Positions 32,893 to 44,071 of a stretch of 64,000 nt of DNA are shown here, piece after piece. The DNA comes from Acanthococcus lagerstroemiae (lineage: Eukaryota; Arthropoda; Insecta; Hemiptera; Eriococcidae): NCBI GenBank assembly GCA_031841125.1, contig CM063112.1, positions 59,201,722-59,265,721 on the forward strand, given 5' to 3'. Below the pieces are notes generated by a model that was not told the DNA's origin, made no database searches, and saw only the letters and a list, made by a program, of their open reading frames with translations. Every line of letters begins with the position of its first letter. The stretch's first letter is position 1. A program made the translations under genes and the position numbers.

Positions 32893-32918
32893 CAATCTAA
32901 CCTGAAGTTATGGCTCTG

Positions 32919-33079
32919 TAGTTCCACACGGGTATGCTAGGCCGCCATTTTGGTTCAGCTTCTTGAAAACTTGTAGAGTGAACAATACCGCGCGACGCTG
33001 TGCATTTAATGAAATTAAATGCGTTGGTAACATCATTAACCGAACTAAAAGTGCGGCCTAGCATACCTATGTGAAACTA
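32919..33079. mobile_element. 161-bp inverted-repeat element (MITE-like)
   Basis: The left arm tagttccacacgggtatgct, then aggccgccattttggttc, pairs with the right arm gaactaaaagtgcggcctag, then catacctatgtgaaacta. The arms are about 38 bases. It lies between two other MITEs. Confidence 0.7.
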
Positions 33080-33092
33080 TTGGGCCCTACTG

Positions 33093-33429
33093 CAAGATTA
33101 TTATAACTAGAGAAGGCTGGCGAGACCGGGTAGGCAACTCGCAACAATTCTTCCCGTCTCACTTGTGCCGGAACTCACTTCATAAGAAAAGTAATGGAAA
33201 AATTGAATTTTTGCTGTAGAGTTCTCTTGTTGCTTTTTAAATGGTAGCTAATGGAATATTTTATGTCGTAAAAATAATAGAAAAATATGTTGCAGGCATC
33301 AATGATGAGTAAAAATCGAAAAAAAACTGCATTCCCGTAAGCGGCCTGTATGATTTGCCCTGCAGTGACGTCATTTACGAATTTTGCGCCTTACACGCCT
33401 GGCCAACTGTCTATGGTATAATAATCTTG
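33093..33429. mobile_element. 337-bp MITE with 9-bp target duplication
   Basis: 13-base perfect inverted ends caagattattata, with the target duplication gccctactg at 33084-33092 and 33430-33438. A 9-base duplication suggests a MULE-type (or Merlin-type) parent. No ORF. Confidence 0.85.
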
Positions 33430-33564
33430 GCCCTACTGGGGTGTGTAGGTTCCTCATGACGTAAAGGTTGCGGCATTGCCAGATCGCTGGCTCTAGTCCC
33501 AGGGAGTTCGTATTCGCGATTTTTCAATGCACGCAACATCTGAGAATATTTAAGGCGAGCATTA

Positions 33565-34050
33565 AGGCCCGTTTACAATCAACGAGAACGAGAACGAGAA
33601 CGGGAAAAAACTGCCCGTTTACATTGAACGGAAAGTATGTGAAGTTCCCGGCTCGAGTGATAATAGTTTGATCACATTTCACGCATGCGCACTACCAAAG
33701 CAACCGGAACCGCTCGCTTCGGGAACGAGAAAGTTGAAAGATGGTGAACATTCCCGTTTTCGTTTCTCAAGCCCGGTGTACACGATCAATTATATTGATA
33801 TCAATATAATTGACAATTTTTCATCAAAATTCTATTTCAATAGAATTTTGATTGACATGAGCTCAATTAATTGATAACTTACGCATACGCCTTCAATTCT
33901 ATTGGCACTTTTCATCAATATAATTGATCGTGTACACCGGGCTTCAGGCTTCTTGTTCTCGTTAACGTTCCCGTTTGTTGTAAACAGTAAACACTACAAC
34001 ACTACTTCATGCGTTCAATATTCTCGTTCCCGTTGATTGTAAACGGGCCT
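33565..34050. mobile_element. 486-bp Harbinger-like MITE hosting a second MITE
   Basis: Ends aggcccgtttacaatcaacg (left) and its complement at the right, continuing into gagaacgagaac repeats. TTA target duplication at 33562-33564 and 34051-34053. TTA plus a gtttaca end fits PIF/Harbinger. The inner element is at 33770-33943. Confidence 0.87.
33770..33943. mobile_element. 174-bp palindromic MITE nested in the 33565 MITE
   Basis: Ends agcccggtgtacacgatcaa, running into ttatattgat, and the exact complement at the right. TCA duplication at 33767-33769 and 33944-33946. The interior itself contains atcaaaattctatt paired with aatagaattttgat. The whole single strand can fold into one long stem. Confidence 0.87.
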
Positions 34051-34162
34051 TTACCGGAGACAGTAAAGATGATCAAGGTGCCGTGTATGCGGGGCCGATC
34101 TTCCGTCAGTTTTTCGAACAAAAATATCGATAAGTATAGAATTTAGTCTGTAGTAAACTCAC

Positions 34163-34397
34163 TCCATAGAACATTTATTAGGCCGAAATGCGTGAAGAAT
34201 ACGTAGACGGAGAATGGAGCAAGGATGTGTAAGACAGCAAGATAGAATATAGTAACATAGTACAATGGTCGTTTTCTTCTGAATTTATTGTATTTTTTAT
34301 CTGTTTCTTGTGAATTCTCAACTGAATTTTTTTCAATGAAGCTGTCATGCTCATAGTCCCGGCCAGTCTCTGACTTCATAATCTGTCTGGTCAACAT
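34163..34397 (-). CDS. Desaturase copy 2, exon 1 (start and first membrane segment)
   Basis: Start ATG at 34397 lies 8 bases inside an exon whose acceptor tttcag is at 34406-34408, so a further non-coding 5' exon exists upstream. 78 codons plus one base. A polar N terminus (MLTRQIMKSETGRD) precedes the hydrophobic stretch YYVTIFYLAVLHILAPFSVY. Donor gtgagt. Confidence 0.85.
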
Positions 34398-34405
34398 TTA
34401 TGCGT

Positions 34406-35782
34406 CTGAAATTCAAACATTACAAAGTCGCGCGTGCTTTATGAGAGGAAGGTTGAATATTAACATGTTAATAGAAACTTATTTATGATGTTCGTACATA
34501 ATTCATGATACTGGCGAGACAGGGGAAATTATGTGTACTTACCTTGTGCCGCACAAAAAAATATAGTTAGCATTCTGACATTGAGGTCGTGAGTTCAAAT
34601 ACTACGGGAGTCGATTTTTCATTTGCGTGTCTTTGAAGGCGCTTATCCGCGGATCGTACGAAAAAAATCGATGGAGATTAAAATTGTACGAAATAAGACA
34701 ATGGCCATCCTCTCCTTTCGAATGTACATGTTTGTATAAATCTTCTAATCGTCCTGGCTGGTTAGTTTCTTCGTAGCACGCTCAGAACGTTCACCAAACG
34801 TCTTTTGTCTCCAGTATACCTGCATTTCCAGTACGTGATCGCCTTTAAAACACGCTATTCTTCTTCTTACTCATTGTTCATGTTTTCTTCCCTCGAGCGG
34901 CCCGGTAGGACATTAGTTTAGTTTAGTCACTGTTCAGTTACAATCGAGTCACAGTTTTCTACCTTTTAGCACTCGCAACAAGATCTGATTTTACTATCGA
35001 TCAATTCCAGCGTTTTTGTATTCGTTCTCGTTTTTTTGCATCTGTATGCTCTCGCTTCGGTCCAGACAGAACACTTCTCTCGTACAATCCCGAAAAATTC
35101 GTAAGTTTACCGTTCGTTAATGTGCTAGGAAAATTTAATGGGAGTCAACAGATTTTCAGAGGTGACTTTAAGGGCTCCTAGATCGCAACATAATCAACTG
35201 GTTAGGCTTATCTTCGAACTTGAACCACATTAGGATTGTGAAAGGTCACTATGACATTTTCAGATTGCTTGGTTAATATTACAGTATACTGCAGCATCGG
35301 ATAACGTCGCCATTCGAAATTCCATGTTAACCCATCACTCCCCCTAATGGCTCAGTTGAGCTTCTTTTCATACAAGATCTTGATTTATTCATCGCGGATA
35401 GTGAATTAAACTTTCAGCTTCATATAACTCAGTGGCTACTCTCGCTATCGTTGAGCGCAGGCGAATCGATCAAATAGTAATAATAATAAATAAATATATA
35501 TCGCAATAGCTGAATAAGGCTAGTCATACTTCGTTTGCCGAGAAATTAAAATATCGCTCTAATCAGAAAATTAATTCAGGAATCTGATAATCTGATATTA
35601 TAGCTACCGTCAAGCGGGGTAACGCTAACCCGTTGTGACTACGTTTTTTTTTTAATCGTACAGTTGGTTACAATCAAGCTAAAAATGAATAAAAAATCAT
35701 AAAGGAAATTCTAGTGCCCTCGTCCATGAATCATTTTTGTATCAAAATTAGTACTTGAATAAAATGTAAACAACCGATCGAA
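34406..35782. other. Upstream region of desaturase copy 2
   Basis: Must contain the 5' non-coding exon and promoter, or part of their intron, but neither can be fixed by eye. Positions 34740-35110 resemble 24000-24400 (acgtgatc...ttcttctta, gatttagtcac, ttttactatcga). No coding frame. Confidence 0.4.
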
Positions 35783-36015
35783 GTCATACGTGTGTCAGGG
35801 TGTGTTGGTACCCCATGTTTTAGTAATTGATATTTGCAGAGTAAAGTCTAAACAAAGAAGTACCAAGTTTTAAACATTTCGATAAAAATTTCCTGAGTTA
35901 TGCTGAAAAAGAGGAACATTTTGTCGAGGGTCACTTTCATACATTGAAAAATCAAAAACAAATTGCAAAACAATTCTTTAAAATTCAGCGTACGAATTCA
36001 GCAAACTGGTTACTA
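35783..36015. other. Array spacer block upstream of copy 2
   Basis: Counterpart of 13574-13900; ends where an RTE tail is inserted (ctggttactacatctgg). Confidence 0.7.
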
Positions 36016-36019
36016 CATC

Positions 36020-36165
36020 TGGACTTATATAAGGGAGGCCTTTGCCTAAAGGTGTGCCCATTAGGTAGAAGAGGCTATGTTGTTGTTACTTTAACTCTAT
36101 GTTGTGTTAGCTTGTACAAGAACAGTATTATAAACTTTTGTCAAGAGGTGTAAAAATAAAAGCTG
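36020..36165 (+). mobile_element. RTE 3' tail, copy 2 unit
   Basis: aggcctttgcctaaaggtgt through gtgtaaaaataaaa matches 54448-54575, the end of the RTE protein plus its 3' UTR. Short because of 5' truncation. Confidence 0.78.
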
Positions 36166-37700
36166 TCTAATTCATGTGACCTTAAACAACGGTAGAATAC
36201 ACCTAGCCAATTCTCAGTTATTAGCTTAATAAATTGAGTAATTTTACGTTTCTAAAAGCCCACTTATTAATGCCTCGTTGGAAAACCAAGTTTCAAATTT
36301 TTTTTAGTTGGTTTAAGCTTGAAAATGTAACGATGTATTGGCAGGACATTCAGTGATGTCTCTTGCACAAATTCAAAGTGGACTCCCATTTATTAATTTA
36401 AAAATAATGTACCAAAAAAGTCGGTAAAAGATCCTTCGGTGAAAAATTTCTTGATGAAGTGGAAAGAGGGCTGCAGTTACCCACAGAAAAAAAACAAAAA
36501 AAACAAAAAAAAAACGCTCAATGTTTTAAATCTTGCCAGCTGAGATTCAGGATCTAATTTTACTAGGCTTATAAAGATTCTCAAAACCGACCAGGGCAAA
36601 TAATGGCTGATTTTAACAGATGAGGAAGTATGGGGGAGGGAGGAAGTCTCCTTCCGTATGTATAAACTAGCTCGATTGACCAACGGTGACGCGAAATTGC
36701 CAAGATTGTATAGCCACCTGAACGACCCCTAATGGACTGTGTAAAGATTCGCTACCAATGAGGAAGCTTCATTACACATAGCCACCCTTGCTTCATGTTG
36801 AAACCACATGCACACTCGTATGTCATATTGATACAAGATTTTCATAAAGTTAAAAGTATATATTAGAAAAAATAAAATGAAAAACTGATTTAAAGTAGGT
36901 AATTTTCAATATTGATTCTTTAAAATTATTATTTTTAAATAAAATCAGTGTTCGCTCTCATACCTAAAAAACCAATCAACTTATAAGGTGCAGATTTTCT
37001 CTTTCTTTCCAAATAAGCTACAATGTGTTTTGTAATTTACTAACTGCTGAGCAAAAAGATAAATAAATGATTAAATAAGAAGGTGAACTCTCAGCATCTT
37101 TCATTATTTTCGCATTACACGGTCATTTGAAAACGTTTTGCTCGATTACCTATTTCGGGGTCGTTTAGCACTAGAAACTAAAACACCCTCGTATACGCTC
37201 TGATGCTTGTAATAATAATAATATCCAAGTGTTTTACTTACCCGTAATCAAGTCCAAAGTTTACAGAGTTGTAACTCAATTCAATATGCCAAGTTTTTTC
37301 TCGTTAGTCCCTTTCCGCGATAATTCTAATATAAATAAGCAAGACGCTCGAACTATTCTCTAGCTATCACTTTAGCTATACAATAGAAGAAAATAATCAA
37401 ATTACATCGGTAAACTACGTTGTGCGACTCGTTATGCAAATTTTCAATACCCAGCCTTAATTCGAACTTCTTTTAGCTAATGAGGGAATTTGTTGAATCC
37501 TGAAGTCAAGTCAGTTTGCTGCCGCTTCAATAATTTTTGTTTTTCTAAGATCATTTTTGAACTCTTGACCGTGCACTAGCTTTGCATAATATTAACACGA
37601 AAAGGAAACGTTTAGGAAAGGAACATGTTATATAGGAAGTTCTGCGTCAGGGTTGTATTAATTATTTATGTACTTATGAGCTATACACGGCCATACGGCT
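36166..37700. other. Array spacer, unit 2 (empty site for two later insertions)
   Basis: 36166-36980 aligns with 1574-2354 and 56005-56853; 36981-37140 aligns with 59829-59990; 37198-37700 aligns with 14655-15236 and 60050-60600. At 36165 it lacks the minus-strand LINE, and at 36981 (ttataaggtg) it lacks the 2975-base TIR element; both are present in unit 3. Non-coding. Confidence 0.75.
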
Positions 37701-37776
37701 ATTTACGAGTGACGGGGGGGGGGGGATACTAAAGTAGTAAAGTAGGGAGACACTATCAATTATTTAAAAATAATAA

Positions 37777-37780
<4 letters not shown>

Positions 37781-37826
<46 letters not shown>
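37781..37826. repeat. GA microsatellite
   Basis: About 23 uninterrupted GA units. Confidence 0.97.
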
Positions 37827-37830
<4 letters not shown>

Positions 37831-39658
37831 ACGGAAGAAGGTAAGGGGATGTCGACGCGAGAAGGTACATCCAATTAGCATACGAACTACTCGGAAGTTG
37901 TGGCGGGCTAAGGTGATACTACCGGTCCTATTCGAGCGATATCGTCTTCACTCTTTGCCGGGTCAACATAGGATCACGAAGCAGGGCTGGATGTCCCATA
38001 TGCCTGACAGTGCCTTCAGGCAGGGGCCGCAATTTTTCTTTGGAGGAAGGCTGCAAATTTTGAGTATAGTTTTGAAGCACAGTTTATGCTCGGTGCACCT
38101 GTGGGTGTCCCGGCGCTTGAAGAGATAGGGGACCAAAGTGAATACGGCTCAACATCAATAGAATATTTGCCTCCTGTAGGTATTTTAAATTGGAATTCCT
38201 GATTCTCAGAACGCTTTAACTACTTATAAGCCTAATGACTAAGTGAAAAGTTCTGTAAAACATTGGCGTACAGCAGCGCCTTAATATTTCATTATATTTT
38301 CCAAAATGTAGGAGGGCGATTTTCCATTATTTCAGATTTTAAAAAAACTGAAAGGTAGCTTGTTTAATTTTTTTATTCTTTGATAAGATTTCATCTCAAT
38401 TAACAAATTGTCAATGTTTCAGAACTTTCTACCCTACCAAAATGTAACTATGGCGACAGGAAAATCAGGATGAATTCCCATTTAGAATACAATAAACCAA
38501 ATTTTCTCGCCTTTTGGGTGGGATATTAAAGCGTGGGGCGAACAGGAGGGTCGATCGAAAATATTGGGATAAGATGTTTGTTTTAAAGTGCTCTTTTCTA
38601 ATTTTACTCTCAACCCGAGTCGTGGAATCCGGCCTTTCAAGCATTACCTCAGAGACGTCAGGGAGGCTGTTAGGGCTGTCTTAACCCTCTTCTCTTTTTG
38701 CCGAAAAACCGCCCCAGTTCGAACTGTAGCGAGTTGCTACGTAGGCTCGAACCCGAGACCTTCGGATTCCGAGACCAGCGCGCTATCCCCTCGGCCTAGT
38801 AGACATGGGTGTCGCTGAGGGGGGTAGACGGGTAATTTCTACCCCCCCCCCCCCAAAAAAAAAAAAATTCAAAGGCCAATAATTATATGTATTCTTGTAC
38901 GAGTAGTTATAAAAAATTTGTAGACGAATTAGTGCCATGTGATACCGCAATTAATTGTACCGTACCATACACTTAACTCGCAATACACATACACAGATTG
39001 TCTTAACAAAATCGAAATCTGAAAATAAATGACCTTCACCCCCCCCCCCATTTATGAATCCGCTAAAATAATAAACTAAAGCTAAATATACTTCTTCGTC
39101 TATAGTATTACATTTTCTGGGGGGAAAAACTAACTTTATTGCACAAGGTAGATATTCAGGGCCGAAACAAAGGGGGTGTGGGGGTATTACACCCCACCCC
39201 CGGGTCGTCAGTGCAGTTGGAAAATTCGGCAAATCGGCAGTTGGCGAACGATAAATGTAATAAAGTTTACTGACTACTCGGCAAAATATTAATTTTCAAT
39301 TCATTTTATTCGACCCCCCTAGAAAAAGCAGCTAGTTTCGCTACTGGGTAGATGAGCCCAATAAGGCCCAGATCCACAATATAAGGCCCAATGTACCGAT
39401 CTTGACTGCTATGCTTTAGACTGCATTGAAACGTACAGCAAAGTTGTTTCTTCATGATATGGCAACACTGTCCAATTGTTTTTATCAAGATATTTGTCCA
39501 CTGGTGCGAGATATGCCGGTTGATGATTTTCCAATAACGTAAAAAGTGCTCCGATGTTTTTGTGTAACTTGGAAAATTTGTTAACGATCGCCGCCAGAAA
39601 AGTGAAATTTGAGCAATTTGGAACGGAGGTATGCGATACTCACGAAAAATAGTGTTAT
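37827..39658. other. Intergenic with SINE and homopolymer tracts
   Basis: Contains the SINE at 38606-38806, a C14/A13 tract at about 38842-38869 and other C-runs (39041, 39193). No gene recognised. Confidence 0.45.
38606..38806 (-). mobile_element. tRNA-derived SINE
   Basis: Same family as 32498-32714: ctctcaacccgagtcgtgga, ttagggctgtcttaaccctc, and the complement of the tRNA-like head (ccgagaccagcgcgctatcc). Target duplication not found. Confidence 0.85.
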
Positions 39659-39811
39659 GTAACCTAATAAGACCCAACCTGGTAAGATCAATTGATTATC
39701 ATTTCAGTTATAACTTACTCATAAATTTCTATTTGAACCACGCTTACCATTTTATTTACCGAATTTCAGGTCAGACTTATTAGGTATTAGGTTGGGTCTT
39801 ATTAGGTTATA
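39659..39811. repeat. Inverted repeat around taacctaataagacccaacc
   Basis: taacctaataagacccaacc at 39659 is answered by ggttgggtcttattaggtta at about 39790-39809, about 110 bases apart. The left side of the GC-rich block begins right after it. Confidence 0.7.
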
Positions 39812-41560
39812 GGCCGAGTGCTCCTTTTGGCGGGTCCAGGAGCAATAGAAGTATGGAACCCACATCTCTTGGCCATTTGAATTCAAAATTACTCGCATCC
39901 CCAGCTGGGGGTCCCCCTTCCCTTCTGTCCGCCGGGCCTCTGGGGGTGCTGATGAGGGATGCCGGTCCTGGCGCTCAATGGTTTTCCCGGAGGTGGGTTT
40001 GCGTTCTCTGGGGTCGTCCGCCTGCGTTGGCTCCGGGGGGGGGGGCTTCTACTGGGCCTGCAAGAGTGCAAGAAATGTGTGGACTGGGGCACCCTGGGAG
40101 TCACTACACGGCTTGGTCGCGTTGGGTGCGGTGCGGCTGGTGTGCGGTCTGGGCTGGCGTCGGAGTTCAGAACGAACTGTGGTAGCCGGCCACAGCCCTG
40201 CTGGCTGGGCCCTGGTCAATGTGGCTGAGCTGTGGCAGCTCGGGGCCTCAGCAGTATGTTGTGTGTGAACATGCGTCGCTCTGTGGCCGAGTGGTTAACA
40301 TGCCTGCGACACAATTGCTGTGTCGCGGGTTTGGTTCTCACCAGTGCACGAAGCTAGTGATACTCGTCTATCCCCTTAACGTCCTAGCGGACCGAGCGAC
40401 AGCAGTACCATTAGAGGTGGAAAGATAGCGCGTCCTGTTGCCCCTCTAGCATGCTAGAACAGGGCGAGTTACCACCAGTATCAGAAAGACTAGGTACTGC
40501 ACAGGTGCATGTTTGCGGATAAGCTTACTCAGCATTTGGAAAACGCGCGGCTAGTAGACGGACCGCGTCTGCACATGGTTTGGCATAGAGAAGGAACAAC
40601 TCTAATGCAAAAAACCGTGGGGGAGGCAAGGGCAAGCCAACCCTGCCCAAGAAGTTGCGCGTAAGATTTCGGCAACTGCTGGTGTGAGTGAGACTGGTGA
40701 TGACCTGGTAGCGGGCTCTTCTTGGTGCTGCCATGGGCGGCGGCCTTGGGGGTGCGGGCCTGTTTCTGGGGGGCTGGAGTGGGCTGGGACTCACTTCCCT
40801 TCGTTGTGCCTTCCGGTGCCTCAGCGGGGTAGGGACGGGGGGCAGAGCGTTTTGCACCGGATCCATATGGTATCCATTCTTCGGGCCCAAATAACATCCT
40901 AAATTCAAAATTTGAAAATAGGTCTTGGTGATCCTGACCTATTAGGTTAAGCCAGTAAAATTTGGTGGAGTAGAGACTGCAGAGCTATCCTCCGTGTGCG
41001 GGTCAAGGATGGTCCAGCAGCAGCACCTCGATGACACCAAATTAGGGATCCCACCATCCTGTGAAGCCTTGTGGAGTCAGGCAGCGCATGGGAGACACCA
41101 CCCAGCCAACCAACGCCTGGGCTATAAGCAGGTCAGGAAGGGAGGCTGGATCCCCGGGAGAGCAGCGTGGGGGAAGTAAAGCACGGTGTAGGCCGACCGC
41201 AAATCAGATGGCATCATGCATAGTCTTCTCAGATCCTGAGTACCTTGGTGGATGAAAAGTGATGGCAACGACTCGTCCTCTTGAAGGACTACGGGGGCTG
41301 ATTACCCCTGTGCATAGGGCTCCCAAAAGGGGTTACCTATGGTTTCACAGCTGGGTTAAATTCCAACACCACCTAGTAAAAAGCCAAGGGAAAAGTAGTT
41401 TTAAGGCTCCTGGGTATGTTTACCACTCAGCTGCACGGTGACTTTGCGTTCACGTTTGGCAGTAACGTTTTCAAAGCCCGTGCAGTGTACTCAGGGGTCC
41501 CCCTTTCCCTCATGGATAGGTCCCGGACCCTTAGAGCAAAAACCCGCCTACCTTCCTCTA
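39812..41560 (+). other. GC-rich island of foreign composition, probably retroelement leader
   Basis: About 1.7 kb of GC-rich DNA in AT-rich surroundings, with G8-10 runs (40036). Open frames on both strands are long but low in plausibility (proline/glycine rich). It contains a second type of tRNA-like head at 40277. It is followed by a short ORF starting MINTRSKNK (41682). The layout resembles a LINE 5' UTR with the start of ORF1, but no RT was found downstream, and the assignment is inference. Confidence 0.35.
40277..40440 (+). mobile_element. Second tRNA-like SINE head
   Basis: tctgtggccgagtggttaac (A box) and, 35 bases on, gcgggtttggttctcacc (B box-like) give a tRNA-Leu/Ser-type promoter. 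The body is unlike the main SINE family. The missing acceptor stem and altered B box make a functional tRNA unlikely. Confidence 0.5.
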
Positions 41561-41681
41561 TTATAAACACTACATATGGTGACAATAATAAGTAATTCTG
41601 TAAAGCGATCTTAAATTAAAACTAGGTGTTAAATCTGTTTACATTTACTTATTATTATTTAGTATATACCTAATACCTACA

Positions 41682-41966
41682 ATGATAAATACCAGAAGTA
41701 AAAACAAGCCGACAGTTGATCCAACGTTGTCAGAGGAAGATGAGGTCAACACGCCTCAAAACAGGACCAGCGACAACATGAAGCACCCTCTCCCGAAGAA
41801 TAAAACAGCGAAAGGTCATCTACGAGACTTCCAGCAGTTGGGATTCACCAACCTGTCCGATCCAGGCATTGCATACTGGGACGGACAGCTGCCAGGGGAA
41901 ACCACTGCAGATGGTGATCACAACTCACATGAGCATGTCATACATGCGAAGACTCTTGTAAGCTGA
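41682..41966 (+). CDS. Short ORF, possible LINE ORF1 start or remnant
   Basis: 94 codons: MINTRSKNKPTVDPTLSEED, hydrophilic, then HLRDFQQLGFTNLSDPGIAY. No known domain recognised. It is cut at its 3' end by a hAT MITE that begins at 41989, so the original frame may have been longer. Low confidence that it is translated. Confidence 0.25.
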   Translation: MINTRSKNKPTVDPTLSEEDEVNTPQNRTSDNMKHPLPKNKTAKGHLRDFQQLGFTNLSDPGIAYWDGQLPGETTADGDHNSHEHVIHAKTLVS

Positions 41967-41988
41967 TATTTCGATTTATCGTCATTAT

Positions 41989-42580
41989 CAGGGCTGCAGT
42001 TTTATGCACAAAAAATAGGGAAATATGCGCATATTTTATGCACTAAATATGCGCCAAAATTGTAAAATATGCATAAATATGCAAATACAATATGGGTAGG
42101 TATATCATTTCAAAGTAAAAGTTAACTTGGATACACTGAGACAATTTTTATCATATTTTAAACTGATCCAGTAAAGTATCTCCTTAAGACAATCTTCTTT
42201 TAATAGGAGATGCACCCAGGAGATAATGCACCTATTCGTAATTTCTTGATGATTGATGAATGTGATGCGGGCAAGAGAAAGGTTATCTCACGTGCAAAAA
42301 AACATATTTTTCTAAAAGCTTTTCTACTGATTCATTAACCATTAAGTCTTCTTAATTTTTTTGTAGAGTCGAATATCATTCTCAGCACTAAAAATTAATT
42401 TTTTTGGTGAAAAAATTGACAAATGAGCAGAATTGGTGCAAAATATGCGGTAAATTCCAAAATATTCAGGATGAAGTGCTGCTCATTTGACTCAGAATTC
42501 TGTGATTCGTGAAGATCTTTCGAAACTTATACCTATACGTCATAGATAAAATATGCATTCGCGTAAAAATTGTAGCCCTG
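41989..42580. mobile_element. hAT-type MITE, 592 bp
   Basis: Ends cagggctgcagttttatgca and, complemented from the right, cagggctacaatttttacgc. The 8-base target duplication gtcattat is at 41981-41988 and 42581-42588. Subterminal aaatatgc(a/g) motifs repeat many times. No transposase. Confidence 0.92.
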
Positions 42581-42588
42581 GTCATTAT

Positions 42589-43782
42589 AATAGTATTTTC
42601 CAATTCTAAATTCTTTGTTTTCTACAATTTGCTGATTCTTAAATTTTTAAATGACCATGACTGAAAATAAATGACTTAAATGACTGTTAAACTGTTAAAC
42701 ACTTTTTGATACAACATACTACGCCCCTCCCCCCGAAAAATCCACCAACGCCGATGAATGTAGGTCAACACTACTGAAAAAATTACCCCCCCCTCCAAAA
42801 AAAAAAAAAATAAATAAAAAATTCCAGCAACTGTAAGTAGACTCCTCTGTTCAAGTTCTACTGTCTAATTTGTTACCTATATGTTATTTTTACTCCAAAT
42901 CAAAGTTAGGTACCAAATATTAGATACCTACGTACTTAAATAATAATTACGTTTTCATGATAGTCTTCGTCGTTCATTATTCTATGTACATTTTCGTTTC
43001 AGTTTTGAACAATAAATTAAAAGAATACTATTTCATTTCTTTTTGTGGTGAATATTGCCTAGGACGGCATGGGGAGGGGCGTTGAAAAGCCAGTTTTAGA
43101 GCCGACAAATTCACTTAAGTACGGAGTTGCAAAAAGTGAAATCCAATCCTGCACTAGAAGTATACTGGATCTTGAAATTCTAAAGTTTAGTTTCTGCAAG
43201 AGTCAAAAATAAATTCTTACTTCCTCTAAAGGCAGGTTTGTGGAGTGGGAGAGGTTAGTCAGCGTTGAAATATTAAATAAAAGAACACATTACACAAACT
43301 ATCGAAATTGTCGTCGCTTAGGTCACCGATTGGGCGTCCCATCCGATCTTTCACCCACTTCAATTTACGAATAGTACAACTGTTACCTTTTAGATGGGCG
43401 AAATAGCAGGCTCGTAACCAATGGGGCTTCTATTGAGGCATTTCCCCTTCTAGAGGAAATGTTTGTCTACTCCCCTCAGCAACACAGAAGATCTATTGGT
43501 ACCCTTTTTCCGGCTACGTTAAAATACTGGAAAATGTTCACAAATGTTCTTTGCCGCCCCTTTCCCTGACCTAAATTACTGGCTACGGGCCTGCGAAATA
43601 GAATCGTGATGACAAATAAAACGAGGCATCAGGGCACAACACTATGGAACGGTCGTGTTACGTAGACCACCTTCCACTGAAAAAAAGAACACAAACACTA
43701 ACAGATCAGGGCTTTCAAGATTTTTTATATCACTCAGAAGTTGAATAATTGTGTTCCATTGCTATAAAAAATTAACGAATTG
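42589..43782. other. 3' flank of desaturase copy 3
   Basis: No gene recognised. The 3' flank shared by copies 1 and 2 is not recognisable here, and no AATAAA could be fixed for copy 3. Small C/A homopolymer tract at 42788-42810. Confidence 0.4.
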
Positions 43783-44071
43783 CTACAACTGTTTCTTCGG
43801 ACAGTCTAGACAGTCTGGTGGTATTTCGGACACGTGCGTGCTATCCCCATGTTTTCGGATGTAGGATTCCACCAACCTTGGTGACGGCTCTTTCAAATCA
43901 TAAGCCCATCCGATCTTGGCGAAGAAGTTCAAAAGTGTTGTAGTCACGTTGAGATGGCTCAATCCAAATTCACATGCTTTATAATCCCACGGAAAGGCAT
44001 GATGATAGTTATGCCAACCTTCCCCAATCGATGCAAATCCCATGGCTAAGTTCTCGACTGCTAAAATGGAT
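43783..44071 (-). CDS. Desaturase copy 3, exon 5
   Basis: Acceptor ttgcag before 44071. SILAVENLAMGFASIGEG, WHNYHHAFPWDYKACEFG, a C terminus six residues longer than in copies 1 and 2, ending PDCLDCPKKQL with a Lys-Lys near the end (KKxx-like position, consistent with ER retention, inference). Confidence 0.92.

Larger units (their letters stand above)
24980..34397 (-). pseudogene. Acyl-CoA desaturase copy 2, split by a transposon in exon 3
   Basis: All five coding exons are present: 34163-34397, 32286-32416, 30324-30490 plus 26998-27039 (one exon split in two), 25320-25499 and 24980-25250. Lengths are 235, 131, 209 (without the insert), 180 and 271, all phase-compatible, and would give 341 residues. 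Motifs are HRLWSH, HRVHH, NSVNH and HNYHH. Exon 4 is one codon shorter than in copies 1 and 3. I saw no other stop or frameshift, so the only lesion visible is the 3282-base transposon inside exon 3, after which the frame reads foreign sequence and stops (near 30281). Unless the insert is removed as an intron, no functional enzyme is made. It would act as an ER fatty acyl-CoA desaturase in its intact state. Confidence 0.88.

Noticed and set aside
40277..40350. Possible tRNA gene
   Set aside because: A and B boxes are seen, but there is no acceptor stem pairing and the B box is altered; better read as a SINE head.
40525..40908. Two overlapping minus-strand proline-rich frames
   Set aside because: Caused by GC-rich composition; no domain, no second copy, no splice support.
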